DNA of 64,000 nt from a virus (IMGVR_UViG_3300010885_050098:1-64000), one strand, 5' to 3'. Shown: positions 23,302 through 30,480, counted from the stretch's first letter. Notes: generated by a model not told the origin, from the letters alone. Made by a program: numbers and translations.

Positions 23302-24000
23302 ATGAAATTAAAACGTAGTAAGGACCGCAAGGTTGCGAATTCACTCACCGCGGGTGGAAACGTACGTATTGCGAATTCTTTCGGGCTACCGTCCGGGAGA
23401 GAGTACTCATGTCCGGGCGCCACTAGTATATGCGAACGCATATGTTATGCGGGCAAGCTTGAGAAGCTATATCCAGGCGTTAGAGAGAATCTCACACACA
23501 ATTGGGATTTACTTAAGAATGCAGACCATGACACTATGGAGAATCTCCTAATGGAGATGATCGAGGAATTCAAGGCCGAATGCGATAAGTGGAATGCGCC
23601 TAAGTCATTCCGTATCCATTGGGACGGGGATTTCTTTAATGGTGAGTACGCATTCGCGTGGAAACACGTCATCCTTAATAACCCGGATGTTAAATTTTGG
23701 GTATACACACGGGTAGAATCGGCCGCGTACATGCTTAAGGGCATGGAGAATCTTTCTCTCTATTTCTCCGGAGATAGCGAGAATTTCGAGGCCGCAGCAC
23801 GGTTGAAAGAGCACGGGATATTAATCGCTAGTCTCGATGAGACTTTCGATCGGGCCCGTGGAGCGCTTAAACTTATTGGAGAGAAGTCTGCAATATGCCC
23901 TGAGCAACGTAAGCAAATACCTCTAAACGGAGCCTGCATTGCATGCGGGATTTGCGTAGAGGGTAAAGTCAATATATCGTTCTCGATATCTAAGAAATAA
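23302..24000 (+). CDS. GP88-like phage protein, cassette 8
   Basis: A 232-residue protein. CPGATSICERICYAGK near residue 37 and a C-terminal CIACGIC are typical of the GP88 family found in mycobacteriophages and other phages. The cysteines suggest a metal or cluster site; the biochemical role of the family is not known to me. It is followed nine bases later by a second gene in the same cassette. Confidence 0.8.
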   Translation: MKLKRSKDRKVANSLTAGGNVRIANSFGLPSGREYSCPGATSICERICYAGKLEKLYPGVRENLTHNWDLLKNADHDTMENLLMEMIEEFKAECDKWNAPKSFRIHWDGDFFNGEYAFAWKHVILNNPDVKFWVYTRVESAAYMLKGMENLSLYFSGDSENFEAAARLKEHGILIASLDETFDRARGALKLIGEKSAICPEQRKQIPLNGACIACGICVEGKVNISFSISKK

Positions 24001-24009
24001 GGAGCAAGA

Positions 24010-24285
24010 ATGGGATCAACACTAGCAAGAGAGCTAGCGGGAGGAGATTTGGGCTTAGATCTACGGGCCCAGATCACCATCCAGCTACGTAGTAATCATT
24101 ACCCACCGGTACCGTATGAGATGGTGGATCCATGCATGGATGCCATCGTGGCATATAACGATGGAGACACCGATCTATTGATCGCGCTACCATCGCCGAT
24201 TAAGTGGAAAGGCCAGGATCACGCACCGGCCTATGCAATAATTGAGTCGCATCACCTTAATGATTGGATCTCATATGAAGAGTAA
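24010..24285 (+). CDS. Hypothetical protein, cassette 8
   Basis: A 91-residue protein with AGGAGCAAG before the ATG. Its coding DNA is unusually full of six- and eight-base palindromes (for example CTACGTAG, CGGTACCG, TGGATCCA). No family recognised. Confidence 0.65.
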   Translation: MGSTLARELAGGDLGLDLRAQITIQLRSNHYPPVPYEMVDPCMDAIVAYNDGDTDLLIALPSPIKWKGQDHAPAYAIIESHHLNDWISYEE

Positions 24286-24367
24286 CCTGCAGATTAAGCT
24301 TGATGCGGCCGCTAAGGCCCTAGAGCCCATCCTATGGGAGACATTGGATGAGATTGATGAAGAATGA
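24275..24367 (+). CDS. Micro-protein 1 of cassette 8, 30 aa
   Basis: ATG to TGA frame overlapping the preceding stop. The product is one amphipathic helix ending LDEIDEE. It overlaps the second micro-protein by 11 bases. Support comes from context only. Confidence 0.45.
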   Translation: MKSNLQIKLDAAAKALEPILWETLDEIDEE

Positions 24368-24449
24368 ATTTCAAGAGCTGATGGATCGGGTCCTTAAGGA
24401 GGGGCTCGATCGCATCGATCAGCTAACTGAAGAAGAGTTGCTCTCCTAA
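24357..24449 (+). CDS. Micro-protein 2 of cassette 8, 30 aa
   Basis: ATG to TAA frame, same length as its neighbour and likewise one charged helix (MKNEFQELMDRVLKEGLDRI). Last gene before the terminator. Confidence 0.45.
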   Translation: MKNEFQELMDRVLKEGLDRIDQLTEEELLS

Positions 24450-24464
24450 CGGATCGAGCATCAC

Positions 24465-24508
24465 GGCGTCCATCCCCACACAGCCCGGGGTTGGGCGCCT
24501 TTTCTTTT
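24465..24508 (+). terminator. Terminator ending the cassette array
   Basis: GGCGTCCATCCCC / CGGGGTTGGGCGCC stem with TTTTCTTTT. A second weaker stem GGCGCC...GGCG overlaps it. Confidence 0.82.
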
Positions 24509-24558
24509 GGCGAGCGCCCATTTATTGTTTGGTTGTTTGCCTACACCCATATTTCCAA

Positions 24559-24583
24559 ATGTTTGTGTTGACCCACCCTCCCC
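24559..24583 (+). repeat. Inter-cassette element, copy G
   Basis: ATGTTTGTGTTG then CCCACCCTCCCC and the best hairpin of the family, CCCTTATCCC-ttc-GGGATAGGG, followed by TAAGAGAGA. No cassette gene follows. Confidence 0.82.
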
Positions 24584-24595
24584 TTATCCCTTCGG

Positions 24596-24633
24596 GATAG
24601 GGTAAGAGAGACATCGATGTCAATAGAGTCTGC
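24596..24633 (-). promoter_or_regulatory. Inverted cassette-type promoter box
   Basis: Read on the minus strand: GCAGACTCTA, TTGACA, 17 bases, CCTATC. The -35 is perfect but the -10 is weak. It points back into element G and the array terminator, with no gene to transcribe. Confidence 0.45.
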
Positions 24634-24849
24634 TGTGATGGCCATCACATGGAGAGAGTTGAGTCGGATCGACTCAAGTTTTATGAGCCGGAATGAGCAA
24701 TCTCGAAGAGAGAGAGAGGATCGAAGATCCTGGCACATTCATGCAGAGAGAGAGAGAAGAGAGAGAGGCATGCAAGCTCCGAAGGAGCTGGCTAGGCTAC
24801 TGTCTCAGCATGCGAGACGATGAGCAGTCGTGCCACCAGGTCAAATGCT

Positions 24850-24865
24850 TGTTTCACGTGAAACT
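24850..24865. promoter_or_regulatory. parS-like ParB-binding site
   Basis: TGTTTCACGTGAAACT matches the bacterial chromosomal parS consensus TGTTTCACGTGAAACA in 15 of 16 positions, including the full 14-bp palindrome. No parA or parB gene is seen in the window, so it could be read by host ParB. Confidence 0.75.
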
Positions 24866-25134
24866 ATGCGTATATCTTCGATATTGCATATATCTTTGAT
24901 CGCCATCTCAGGCTGTGGAGAGATTAAGGAAGCAGAGATAAGTAATTGGATATCTATCTCTCTTATATCTCTCTCTTGAATATGCTCTCTCTAATTAAAA
25001 CAAGGAAATGTAAAGGGCCGTATTTCCACAGGGCGCTGTGTTGTAAGTCACATGGTAAATGTATGCAAACTCACTTGCGCTAGATACTAGCTGAGGAGTA
25101 GGTTGGCCTCCTAAGCCAAACAAGGGAGAAAACT

Positions 25135-25383
25135 ATGGCTATAGATGCTAGAGAGAAAGTCCTATTGGATCTTCTTGAGAAAGGCTATGTACCCGGTATC
25201 AATGGTGAAGGCAGTGCAACATTAACCGTTAAGGGCTTTGTTGGTGCCAATATTGTCGCTGCTCGGGTTGCTCTACGAGAGTTACCTCGTCCATTGAGTG
25301 AGCAAGATATTGTTGAAATTATCGAGTTCCTGCAAACGGCAGAATCCTCACTAACTTACCTAACTGATCCTGAGGATGACTAA
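25135..25383 (+). CDS. Hypothetical protein
   Basis: An 82-residue protein with an AAGGGAG ribosome-binding site. The end is acidic and helical (LSEQDIVEIIEFLQTAESS). A GGAG...CTCC hairpin precedes the gene. No family recognised. First gene of the second plus-strand operon. Confidence 0.65.
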   Translation: MAIDAREKVLLDLLEKGYVPGINGEGSATLTVKGFVGANIVAARVALRELPRPLSEQDIVEIIEFLQTAESSLTYLTDPEDD

Positions 25384-25556
25384 TGGCTTGGTGGATGAAT
25401 TATATGAATACCACAATGGTATGTATTAACGGCTGTGGTGTATCGCGTTCATACGTCGGAGAAGAATTTGAATTAGCGGAATCATGTCCACAATGTAAAA
25501 AAGAAATGGAAGGGTTACGCATCCTAAAGAAGGGGATTACAAATGACACACAATGA
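25383..25556 (+). CDS. Zinc-ribbon protein, 57 aa
   Basis: ATG to TGA frame, coupled upstream by TAATG and overlapping the next gene by 14 bases. CINGC and CPQC about 20 residues apart give a zinc ribbon. Function unknown. Confidence 0.6.
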   Translation: MAWWMNYMNTTMVCINGCGVSRSYVGEEFELAESCPQCKKEMEGLRILKKGITNDTQ

Positions 25557-25755
25557 ATTAATAGAGGCTGTAAATAGTCCAACGTATATGAGTAGTAGAA
25601 CTTTAGAGCATCCGTATATTGCACTTCGTGCAGTGTTGGAAATACACGCTCCTTTTGAAAGCGGTGTATGCGGATGTGAAATTGATAATCCAGTTCTTTC
25701 TTACATGTATCCATGTGCAACCGTTCGCGCTATTGAAAAGGAGTTGTCAATATGA
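25543..25755 (+). CDS. Small phage protein
   Basis: A 70-residue protein with CGC near residue 43 and YPCATVRAIEKEL at the end, a pattern seen in short actinophage proteins. Coupled to the WhiB gene by ATGA. Function unknown. Confidence 0.6.
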   Translation: MTHNELIEAVNSPTYMSSRTLEHPYIALRAVLEIHAPFESGVCGCEIDNPVLSYMYPCATVRAIEKELSI

Positions 25756-26042
25756 CAATAAACACATATGAAAAACTAAGACCAATTGCGGATGTATGGG
25801 CGTGGCAACATAAAGGAAACTGCGTTGGTAAAAACACTGAATTGTTCTTTTTAGAAACAAGTGTCCGAGGGCCAAATAAAACTAGACAAGAAAACGAAGC
25901 AAAGGCAATTTGTAAAGGTTGCCCAGTTAAAAATGAATGTTTAAACCACGCTTTAACTACTCCTGAATACTACGGTGTATGGGGCGGTTTAAGCGCCGAT
26001 GAACGTTCTTTTTATAGCGCAAACCGAAGGGAAATTGCATGA
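25752..26042 (+). CDS. WhiB-family iron-sulfur regulator
   Basis: A 96-residue protein with the four WhiB cysteines: Cys24, then Cys54-x2-Cys57-x5-Cys63. The family G-V-W-G-G turn follows (YYGVWGGLSADER). WhiB proteins are confined to actinobacteria and their phages, bind a 4Fe-4S cluster and act with the primary sigma factor. A phage copy may redirect host transcription or block a host WhiB. It is coupled to the methyltransferase gene by ATGA. Confidence 0.92.
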   Translation: MTINTYEKLRPIADVWAWQHKGNCVGKNTELFFLETSVRGPNKTRQENEAKAICKGCPVKNECLNHALTTPEYYGVWGGLSADERSFYSANRREIA

Positions 26043-26908
26043 AAGCAGTATCGTTATTTGCAGGTGTAGGCGGGTTTGATCTCGCACTAGAACGAGCTGG
26101 TGTAACTGTTGTTGCATCATGTGAAATTGATAAGTACGCACAAAAGGTGTTGGCACAACACTTTCCTAATTCAACAATAATCAACGATGTAAAGGATGTA
26201 ACAGGTGATCAACTTAAACAACTCGGATTCGACGGTAGTGACGGAATTATTGTCGGAGGATTTCCATGCCAAGACTTGTCCGTTGCGGGAAAGCGAGCAG
26301 GACTCGCTGGATCTAGGTCAGGACTCTTCTGGGAAATCTGTCGCATCCTCGACGAAACGAAAGCGAAGTGGTTCGTCCTCGAAAACGTCCCCGGTTTGCT
26401 GTCATCTAACGACGGACGAGATATGGGAACCGTCATCCAAGCGTTGGTTGAGCGCGGGTACGGGGTCAGTTACAGGATTTTGGACGCTCAGTACTTCGGA
26501 GTCGCCCAAAGACGTCGCAGAGTCTTCATTGTCGGATGTCTTGGAGATGACGGGCGAGCATCTGCAGAAGTACTCGCTCTCGTTGAAGGCATGCGAGGGC
26601 ATCTTGAGACGAGCAACACGAAGAGGGAAAAAACTTCCCGAGGCTCTTCATCAAGCACTGGAGAATCAGACAAGAAAATAGCACGCATGCGTGGCTTTGG
26701 TGACTACGAGTTAGATCATAAAGCAGGCGCATTAAAAGCACGTGATTGGAAAGATGCTACCGATCTTGTGTATCCCGAAGGAAATGTAGGAACTATAACT
26801 ACAGCCTTTGGCGCAAAGAACTATTCAAATCACCAAGAACTCATGGAAGGAAGCGTGGTTGTATATGACGAACTGGTTCGTGAAAAGTCGCAGAGCGCAA
26901 AACGTTGA
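26039..26908 (+). CDS. C5 cytosine DNA methyltransferase, N-terminal part (frameshifted)
   Basis: 289 residues with motif I (SLFAGVGGFDLAL), motif IV with catalytic Cys77 (GGFPCQDLS), motif VI ENV at 115-117 and motif VIII (QRRRRVF). The frame ends at 26908, while motifs IX-X lie in another frame just downstream. A single +1 step near 26875-26905 would join the two parts. A Ser/Lys-rich segment lies in the middle. It may be a pseudogene, a sequencing error, a programmed frameshift or a split enzyme. The DNA target is unknown. Confidence 0.85.
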   Translation: MKAVSLFAGVGGFDLALERAGVTVVASCEIDKYAQKVLAQHFPNSTIINDVKDVTGDQLKQLGFDGSDGIIVGGFPCQDLSVAGKRAGLAGSRSGLFWEICRILDETKAKWFVLENVPGLLSSNDGRDMGTVIQALVERGYGVSYRILDAQYFGVAQRRRRVFIVGCLGDDGRASAEVLALVEGMRGHLETSNTKREKTSRGSSSSTGESDKKIARMRGFGDYELDHKAGALKARDWKDATDLVYPEGNVGTITTAFGAKNYSNHQELMEGSVVVYDELVREKSQSAKR

Positions 26909-27416
26909 TGACTTTGAAACATGGGTTGAGGGGGCGGTTACTCCTACATTGAACGCATTCGAAAACAATGGTGATACTCGCGCCACAGTTCTTATCTTCT
27001 ACGGCAATCGTGTTGATGATATAAGAATGCAAGGCGCCGTAATCAATACATTACAAGCCCGCATGGGCACAGGTGGAAACAACATGCCTATGGTGGCAGT
27101 TACAGAACAGGATCAAGATATGGCACAAGCAGGTAACTTTGAGTTGTATGACTTTCCCAAGGAAGAAGTTGCTCCAAGTCTTAACGCTCTTCGTGCTAAA
27201 GACACACTTACATACGAAGAAGGAACTGTTGTAAGGCGGTTAACTCCACGTGAGTGCGAGCGCCTACAAGGATTCCCCGATGATTGGACTGCATCACAGT
27301 CTGATTCACAACGATATAAGCAAATGGGTAATGCTGTTGCAGTGCCTGTTGTTCAATGGATAATAAGTGGATTGGTGGAAGTAAATGCAAGACTTAATGA
27401 AGAATCTAAAGGATAA
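26865..27416 (+). CDS. C5 cytosine DNA methyltransferase, C-terminal part
   Basis: 183 residues if it starts at the ATG at 26865, which has GAAGGAAG 12 bases upstream. It carries RRLTPRECERLQGFPDDW (motif IX region) and RYKQMGNAVAVPV (motif X), both needed with the N-terminal part for activity. The two ORFs overlap by about 44 bases, so separate translation of two subunits is possible. Confidence 0.75.
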   Translation: MTNWFVKSRRAQNVDDFETWVEGAVTPTLNAFENNGDTRATVLIFYGNRVDDIRMQGAVINTLQARMGTGGNNMPMVAVTEQDQDMAQAGNFELYDFPKEEVAPSLNALRAKDTLTYEEGTVVRRLTPRECERLQGFPDDWTASQSDSQRYKQMGNAVAVPVVQWIISGLVEVNARLNEESKG

Positions 27417-27585
27417 GTGCATTGAGATTCATAATGCTGGTGGTATGGATGCTGTTGATCGCTATCTTGATGAACACCACCGCTTAATTCCATGGGAGTC
27501 GTGCTTTGAGTGCGACGCCATAACGCCACGTGATCCACAGACACTTAAATGTTTCTTTGAGGAGGAACTACATGAAGAAGGATAA
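27385..27585 (+). CDS. Small hypothetical protein
   Basis: A 66-residue protein beginning MQDLMKNLKDKCIEIH, with ESCFECD near residue 38. It overlaps the methyltransferase end by 32 bases and the next gene by 14. No function recognised. Confidence 0.6.
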   Translation: MQDLMKNLKDKCIEIHNAGGMDAVDRYLDEHHRLIPWESCFECDAITPRDPQTLKCFFEEELHEEG

Positions 27586-27979
27586 GGTGAACCCATACGA
27601 TTTTTGTTTTTGGGATCGTAATGGCAAAGCTATAACCATGAAACAATGGTGCATTGAATCTAGTAGTAAGTATGCGTTTGCTAAAGAAAAACATACAAAC
27701 GGTTTACGTATTCTTACAAAGTGGACAGGCGTTGACATGCCTGAATACGACTGGATGGTTAAAAACAGTTTCAGCGTGGTCAAATGGAAACCAAATTTTA
27801 GGCCTAAAGTTTTTGTTTCATATGTTTGGAACGAGGACGAGGAAATTGTTATCTCTAAACGATACGGAACAATCGAGCAAGCGTACGAAGGTCATCACAA
27901 GTTGATAGCGCAAGTTGAGGCTATGGACTTTGGGGTGTACCATTTTCCAGCAAACCAATTGGAGGAAGTAAATGGCTAA
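27572..27979 (+). CDS. Hypothetical protein
   Basis: A 135-residue protein. I start at the ATG at 27572, which has GGAGGA about five bases upstream; an in-frame Met at 27530 lacks one. Rich in Trp, Tyr and Phe. No family recognised. Confidence 0.68.
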   Translation: MKKDKVNPYDFCFWDRNGKAITMKQWCIESSSKYAFAKEKHTNGLRILTKWTGVDMPEYDWMVKNSFSVVKWKPNFRPKVFVSYVWNEDEEIVISKRYGTIEQAYEGHHKLIAQVEAMDFGVYHFPANQLEEVNG

Positions 27980-28271
27980 AAAAGTTACACAGACGCTCAC
28001 TGCTCACCTAGCAAAGAACACCATCTTTGATAAAGGCGGGGCTTGGCTTCTTAATATCTCTATTCAAACTGAAGGTCATAACATTTATGATCTAAATACA
28101 AACACAGCATGGTCTAACCCATCAGCTGCAAAACGTTATCTTAAGTCAGTTGTACTTGATAACACCCCGCGCAAGTCAATTAAGATGGTTGTAACCACAA
28201 AGGATGCAACTACTGATAAGCCGATCACTATTGACGGCGAACTTACATACAAGGTTGACGCGGGACTCTAA
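27972..28271 (+). CDS. Hypothetical beta-rich protein
   Basis: A 99-residue basic protein with SWS- and NPS-type strands and no cysteine. It has a good GGAGGAAG element in the end of the gene before. Function unknown. Confidence 0.65.
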   Translation: MAKKVTQTLTAHLAKNTIFDKGGAWLLNISIQTEGHNIYDLNTNTAWSNPSAAKRYLKSVVLDNTPRKSIKMVVTTKDATTDKPITIDGELTYKVDAGL

Positions 28272-28396
28272 TGGTATTAGACCTAGGAACAATGATTGCA
28301 ATCATCATTGCATTGTCTACATCATGTTTTGTAATGGTTCTATCTCTTTTAGAAAATACGCGTTTGCGTAAAATCATTAAACAGTTAACTAAATAA
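28271..28396 (+). CDS. Single-TM micro-protein, 41 aa
   Basis: ATG to TAA frame coupled by TAATG. One membrane segment (MIAIIIALSTSCFVMVLSLL) and a basic tail (RLRKIIKQLTK). Last gene before the convergent terminator. Confidence 0.6.
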   Translation: MVLDLGTMIAIIIALSTSCFVMVLSLLENTRLRKIIKQLTK

Positions 28397-28435
28397 AAAA
28401 TACCCCCAGTCCGCAATATGGCTGGGGGTATTTTT
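28395..28435. terminator. Bidirectional terminator between convergent arms
   Basis: AAAAAATACCCCCAG / CTGGGGGTATTTTT stem with A-run and T-run flanks, so it can stop transcription from either side. Confidence 0.93.
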
Positions 28436-28443
28436 ATGCCTAT

Positions 28444-30480
28444 TTACTGGTTGTCTTTAATCAACCTAACTTCACATGCATCAGTTGTGCAATACATTTC
28501 ACCAATAGCGTCCGCTGCCATGCCTGCGTACACTCCACTAAAATCGATCGGCATCAATTTCATAGTTGCGTCTTCATACTTTTTTTCTGTAATTTGAGTG
28601 TAAGGCATTTGCGGATAAGTCTCGTTCCCCATTGGTAGGAAGGAAACGGTTTTGAGTTGTCCGTCAAACATATGTAGGACTGTTCCTACATCATCCTTTT
28701 CAGTCTCTGCGTTAAAGGATACGGTCACAGATACTGAGTTGTCTGACCAATGTCGTTGAGCTGTAGCGGCTAACGATACTTTCTCATAGATTGATACATC
28801 TTTTTCAGATCGTTTAGCCACGGATTTAATTGGGAAAAATACCACTGACGTAGTCTTTGGTGACTCACTTGCTTTCTCCACTCGGTAGTTTGCCATTCTA
28901 AATAATGGAAGCATTGGATCTTCATTACTAAATCGAATAGCACGATCAAAGTATTCTCCTCCCGGTGTCCAGTGAACGCCAGGGCTTTCACCGGCTAGGA
29001 TTGAAACTGTTCCTGATGGCTTAACTGTTGTGGTCTTGATTGATTCACGAATACCAAGCCATTCTGAATAGGTAGTGTCGTACTTTTTAATGATTGCGTA
29101 ACCTTCGTCCATCCAGTTACGTAAAACGGGTAATCCGTTGATATCCGCAAAGTTAGCTACGCCTGACATTGATGTTCCAATGCGACGGTTGCGCTGCATG
29201 ATCGCGTTGGTCTCTTCCCAATGTGTTGGGAGCAGGGTTACAGTCTTGGCATATAAGTAAGCAAACTTAAGTGTGCGCTTGTAATCCTCTAGGTTGTCGT
29301 GACGATTAAGGTAGGTTTCTACCAGCGTACACATTTCAAATGACTCTAGTGATTGTTCAGCGCATGGGTTGTAACCAGATACACGCCAATCTTTATCGTT
29401 AGCGGGATCAATCAAACGGCCATACTTACGGCTCATGTCCATCCACACAACGCCTGGCTCACCATTGCTGGCAATACCATCGACAATTCCTGATAGATCA
29501 GCACCTACTGATGCTTCTACTGAGTTGTTACTCATCCAAGCCCAACCGGGGCTGGCTGGATCGTATGAGTTGCGCTCTGGGTATACAGATGCGTTCTTTA
29601 AATTTAGGAAATCTTTGTCATCAAGGCGACCAATCAAAAGTTCTGCAGAACGACGAACGTTTCCGCTTACAACGCAAACGCCAATCATGTTGCCAATATC
29701 AGCAATATCTCGTCGAGTTAACGTTTGACCAGCACGGCCTTTAAACAGTTTATGAATATGGTTATGAAGTTTTAAAAGCGGTTCGTGTCCTGCTGCTGTT
29801 CCGCCGAAAGTTTTGATTGGTGTGCCTGACGGGCGGATTTGGCTGTAATCAAAGCCTGCAATCTTCTGATCTGGCCGTAGGTAAGAGCTGATGACGGTTG
29901 TGAGGGAGTCGACCCAACCTTCTCTGGTGTCTGGGATGACTGTAAGTGTTTCTGGTTCTCTTGGTTCATAGATGGTAAATTCCTTATCTGCACCTTTATC
30001 ATCAAAGCCAACGCCTACTCCAAGCATTGATGCTTCCATGAGGAAGGCAAATGGTTTTGCGGGGTCGTTCTTCGTCATTGACGATGTGCTTACGAAAGCA
30101 CAATTCTGTAGGGCGGCAGAATTCTTCTGCTCATTAACAATTGGGGTGCCCATTACCCAAAGCCCACGTCCCGGTGGTGTCCACTTCAAGTTAAACAATC
30201 GGTCATATGCTTCCTTAGCAGAAGCCTGAGCTCGTGAATCATTCCATGGAAGTCTGTTGGACTTGCAATGATCTTTCTGCAATGAATACATGCCGTTGAT
30301 AACGCGCTCGCACACATCAACCCAAGTCTCTTTGGTGCCATCCTCTTTGAGACGGGAATAGGTACGAAGGAAAGTAATCTCTCCCACCGAGTTTCCTGCT
30401 GCATCTTTATAACCCCAAGGAACGGTCTTGCCCTTGTATCCAGCTATAAATTCATCTGCTAGGCGGAAACTCAAATTCAT
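28444..30480 (-). CDS. nrdJ: Class II (B12-dependent) ribonucleotide reductase
   Basis: A 678-residue enzyme from the ATG at 30480, preceded by AGAGGA; an upstream in-frame Met at 30498 is less likely. It shows the active-site segment NPCAEQSLESFEMCTLVE, near residue 380, a nucleotide-site helix with CVVSGNVRRSAEL, KPSGTVSILAG near residue 500 and a C-terminal C-x4-C (YCTTDACEV) that passes reducing power. It resembles the monomeric RTPR type. It makes dNTPs using adenosylcobalamin and needs no oxygen-dependent radical subunit. It is the last gene of the long minus-strand operon. Confidence 0.93.
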   Translation of the reverse strand: MNLSFRLADEFIAGYKGKTVPWGYKDAAGNSVGEITFLRTYSRLKEDGTKETWVDVCERVINGMYSLQKDHCKSNRLPWNDSRAQASAKEAYDRLFNLKWTPPGRGLWVMGTPIVNEQKNSAALQNCAFVSTSSMTKNDPAKPFAFLMEASMLGVGVGFDDKGADKEFTIYEPREPETLTVIPDTREGWVDSLTTVISSYLRPDQKIAGFDYSQIRPSGTPIKTFGGTAAGHEPLLKLHNHIHKLFKGRAGQTLTRRDIADIGNMIGVCVVSGNVRRSAELLIGRLDDKDFLNLKNASVYPERNSYDPASPGWAWMSNNSVEASVGADLSGIVDGIASNGEPGVVWMDMSRKYGRLIDPANDKDWRVSGYNPCAEQSLESFEMCTLVETYLNRHDNLEDYKRTLKFAYLYAKTVTLLPTHWEETNAIMQRNRRIGTSMSGVANFADINGLPVLRNWMDEGYAIIKKYDTTYSEWLGIRESIKTTTVKPSGTVSILAGESPGVHWTPGGEYFDRAIRFSNEDPMLPLFRMANYRVEKASESPKTTSVVFFPIKSVAKRSEKDVSIYEKVSLAATAQRHWSDNSVSVTVSFNAETEKDDVGTVLHMFDGQLKTVSFLPMGNETYPQMPYTQITEKKYEDATMKLMPIDFSGVYAGMAADAIGEMYCTTDACEVRLIKDNQ

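Larger units (their letters stand above)
24450..25134. other. Non-coding regulatory region with parS-like site
   Basis: About 685 bases without a convincing gene. In order: the array terminator, inter-cassette element G, an inverted promoter box, many GAGAGA tracts (24700-24770), GATCCTGGCAC at 24726, the parS-like palindrome, AT-rich repeats of ATATCTT and TATCTCTCTC (24868-24985), and near the end a degenerate TGCAAACTC with the leader of the next gene. It could hold a partition site, an origin or a packaging signal; only the parS-like match is specific. Confidence 0.6.

Noticed and set aside
24285-24320. Cluster of PstI, HindIII and NotI-type sites resembling a cloning polylinker
   Set aside because: Coding frames and the palindrome-rich composition continue on both sides, so vector contamination is unlikely.
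18245-24583. Integron-like attC sites between cassettes
   Set aside because: The elements lack consistent GTTRRRY and RYYYAAC cores, and no integrase gene is in the window.
24617-24823. Plus-strand frame of 68 codons in the non-coding region
   Set aside because: It is low complexity (Arg/Glu from GAGAGA tracts), lacks a ribosome-binding site and runs across the inverted promoter box.
25041-25090. Ninth cassette promoter before the gene at 25135
   Set aside because: Only TGCAAACTC is kept; CTATT, the -35 and the GGGGCTGT motif are missing.
26205-26681. Overlapping frame of 158 codons inside the methyltransferase
   Set aside because: It is out of frame with well-conserved methyltransferase motifs and shows no recognisable features.
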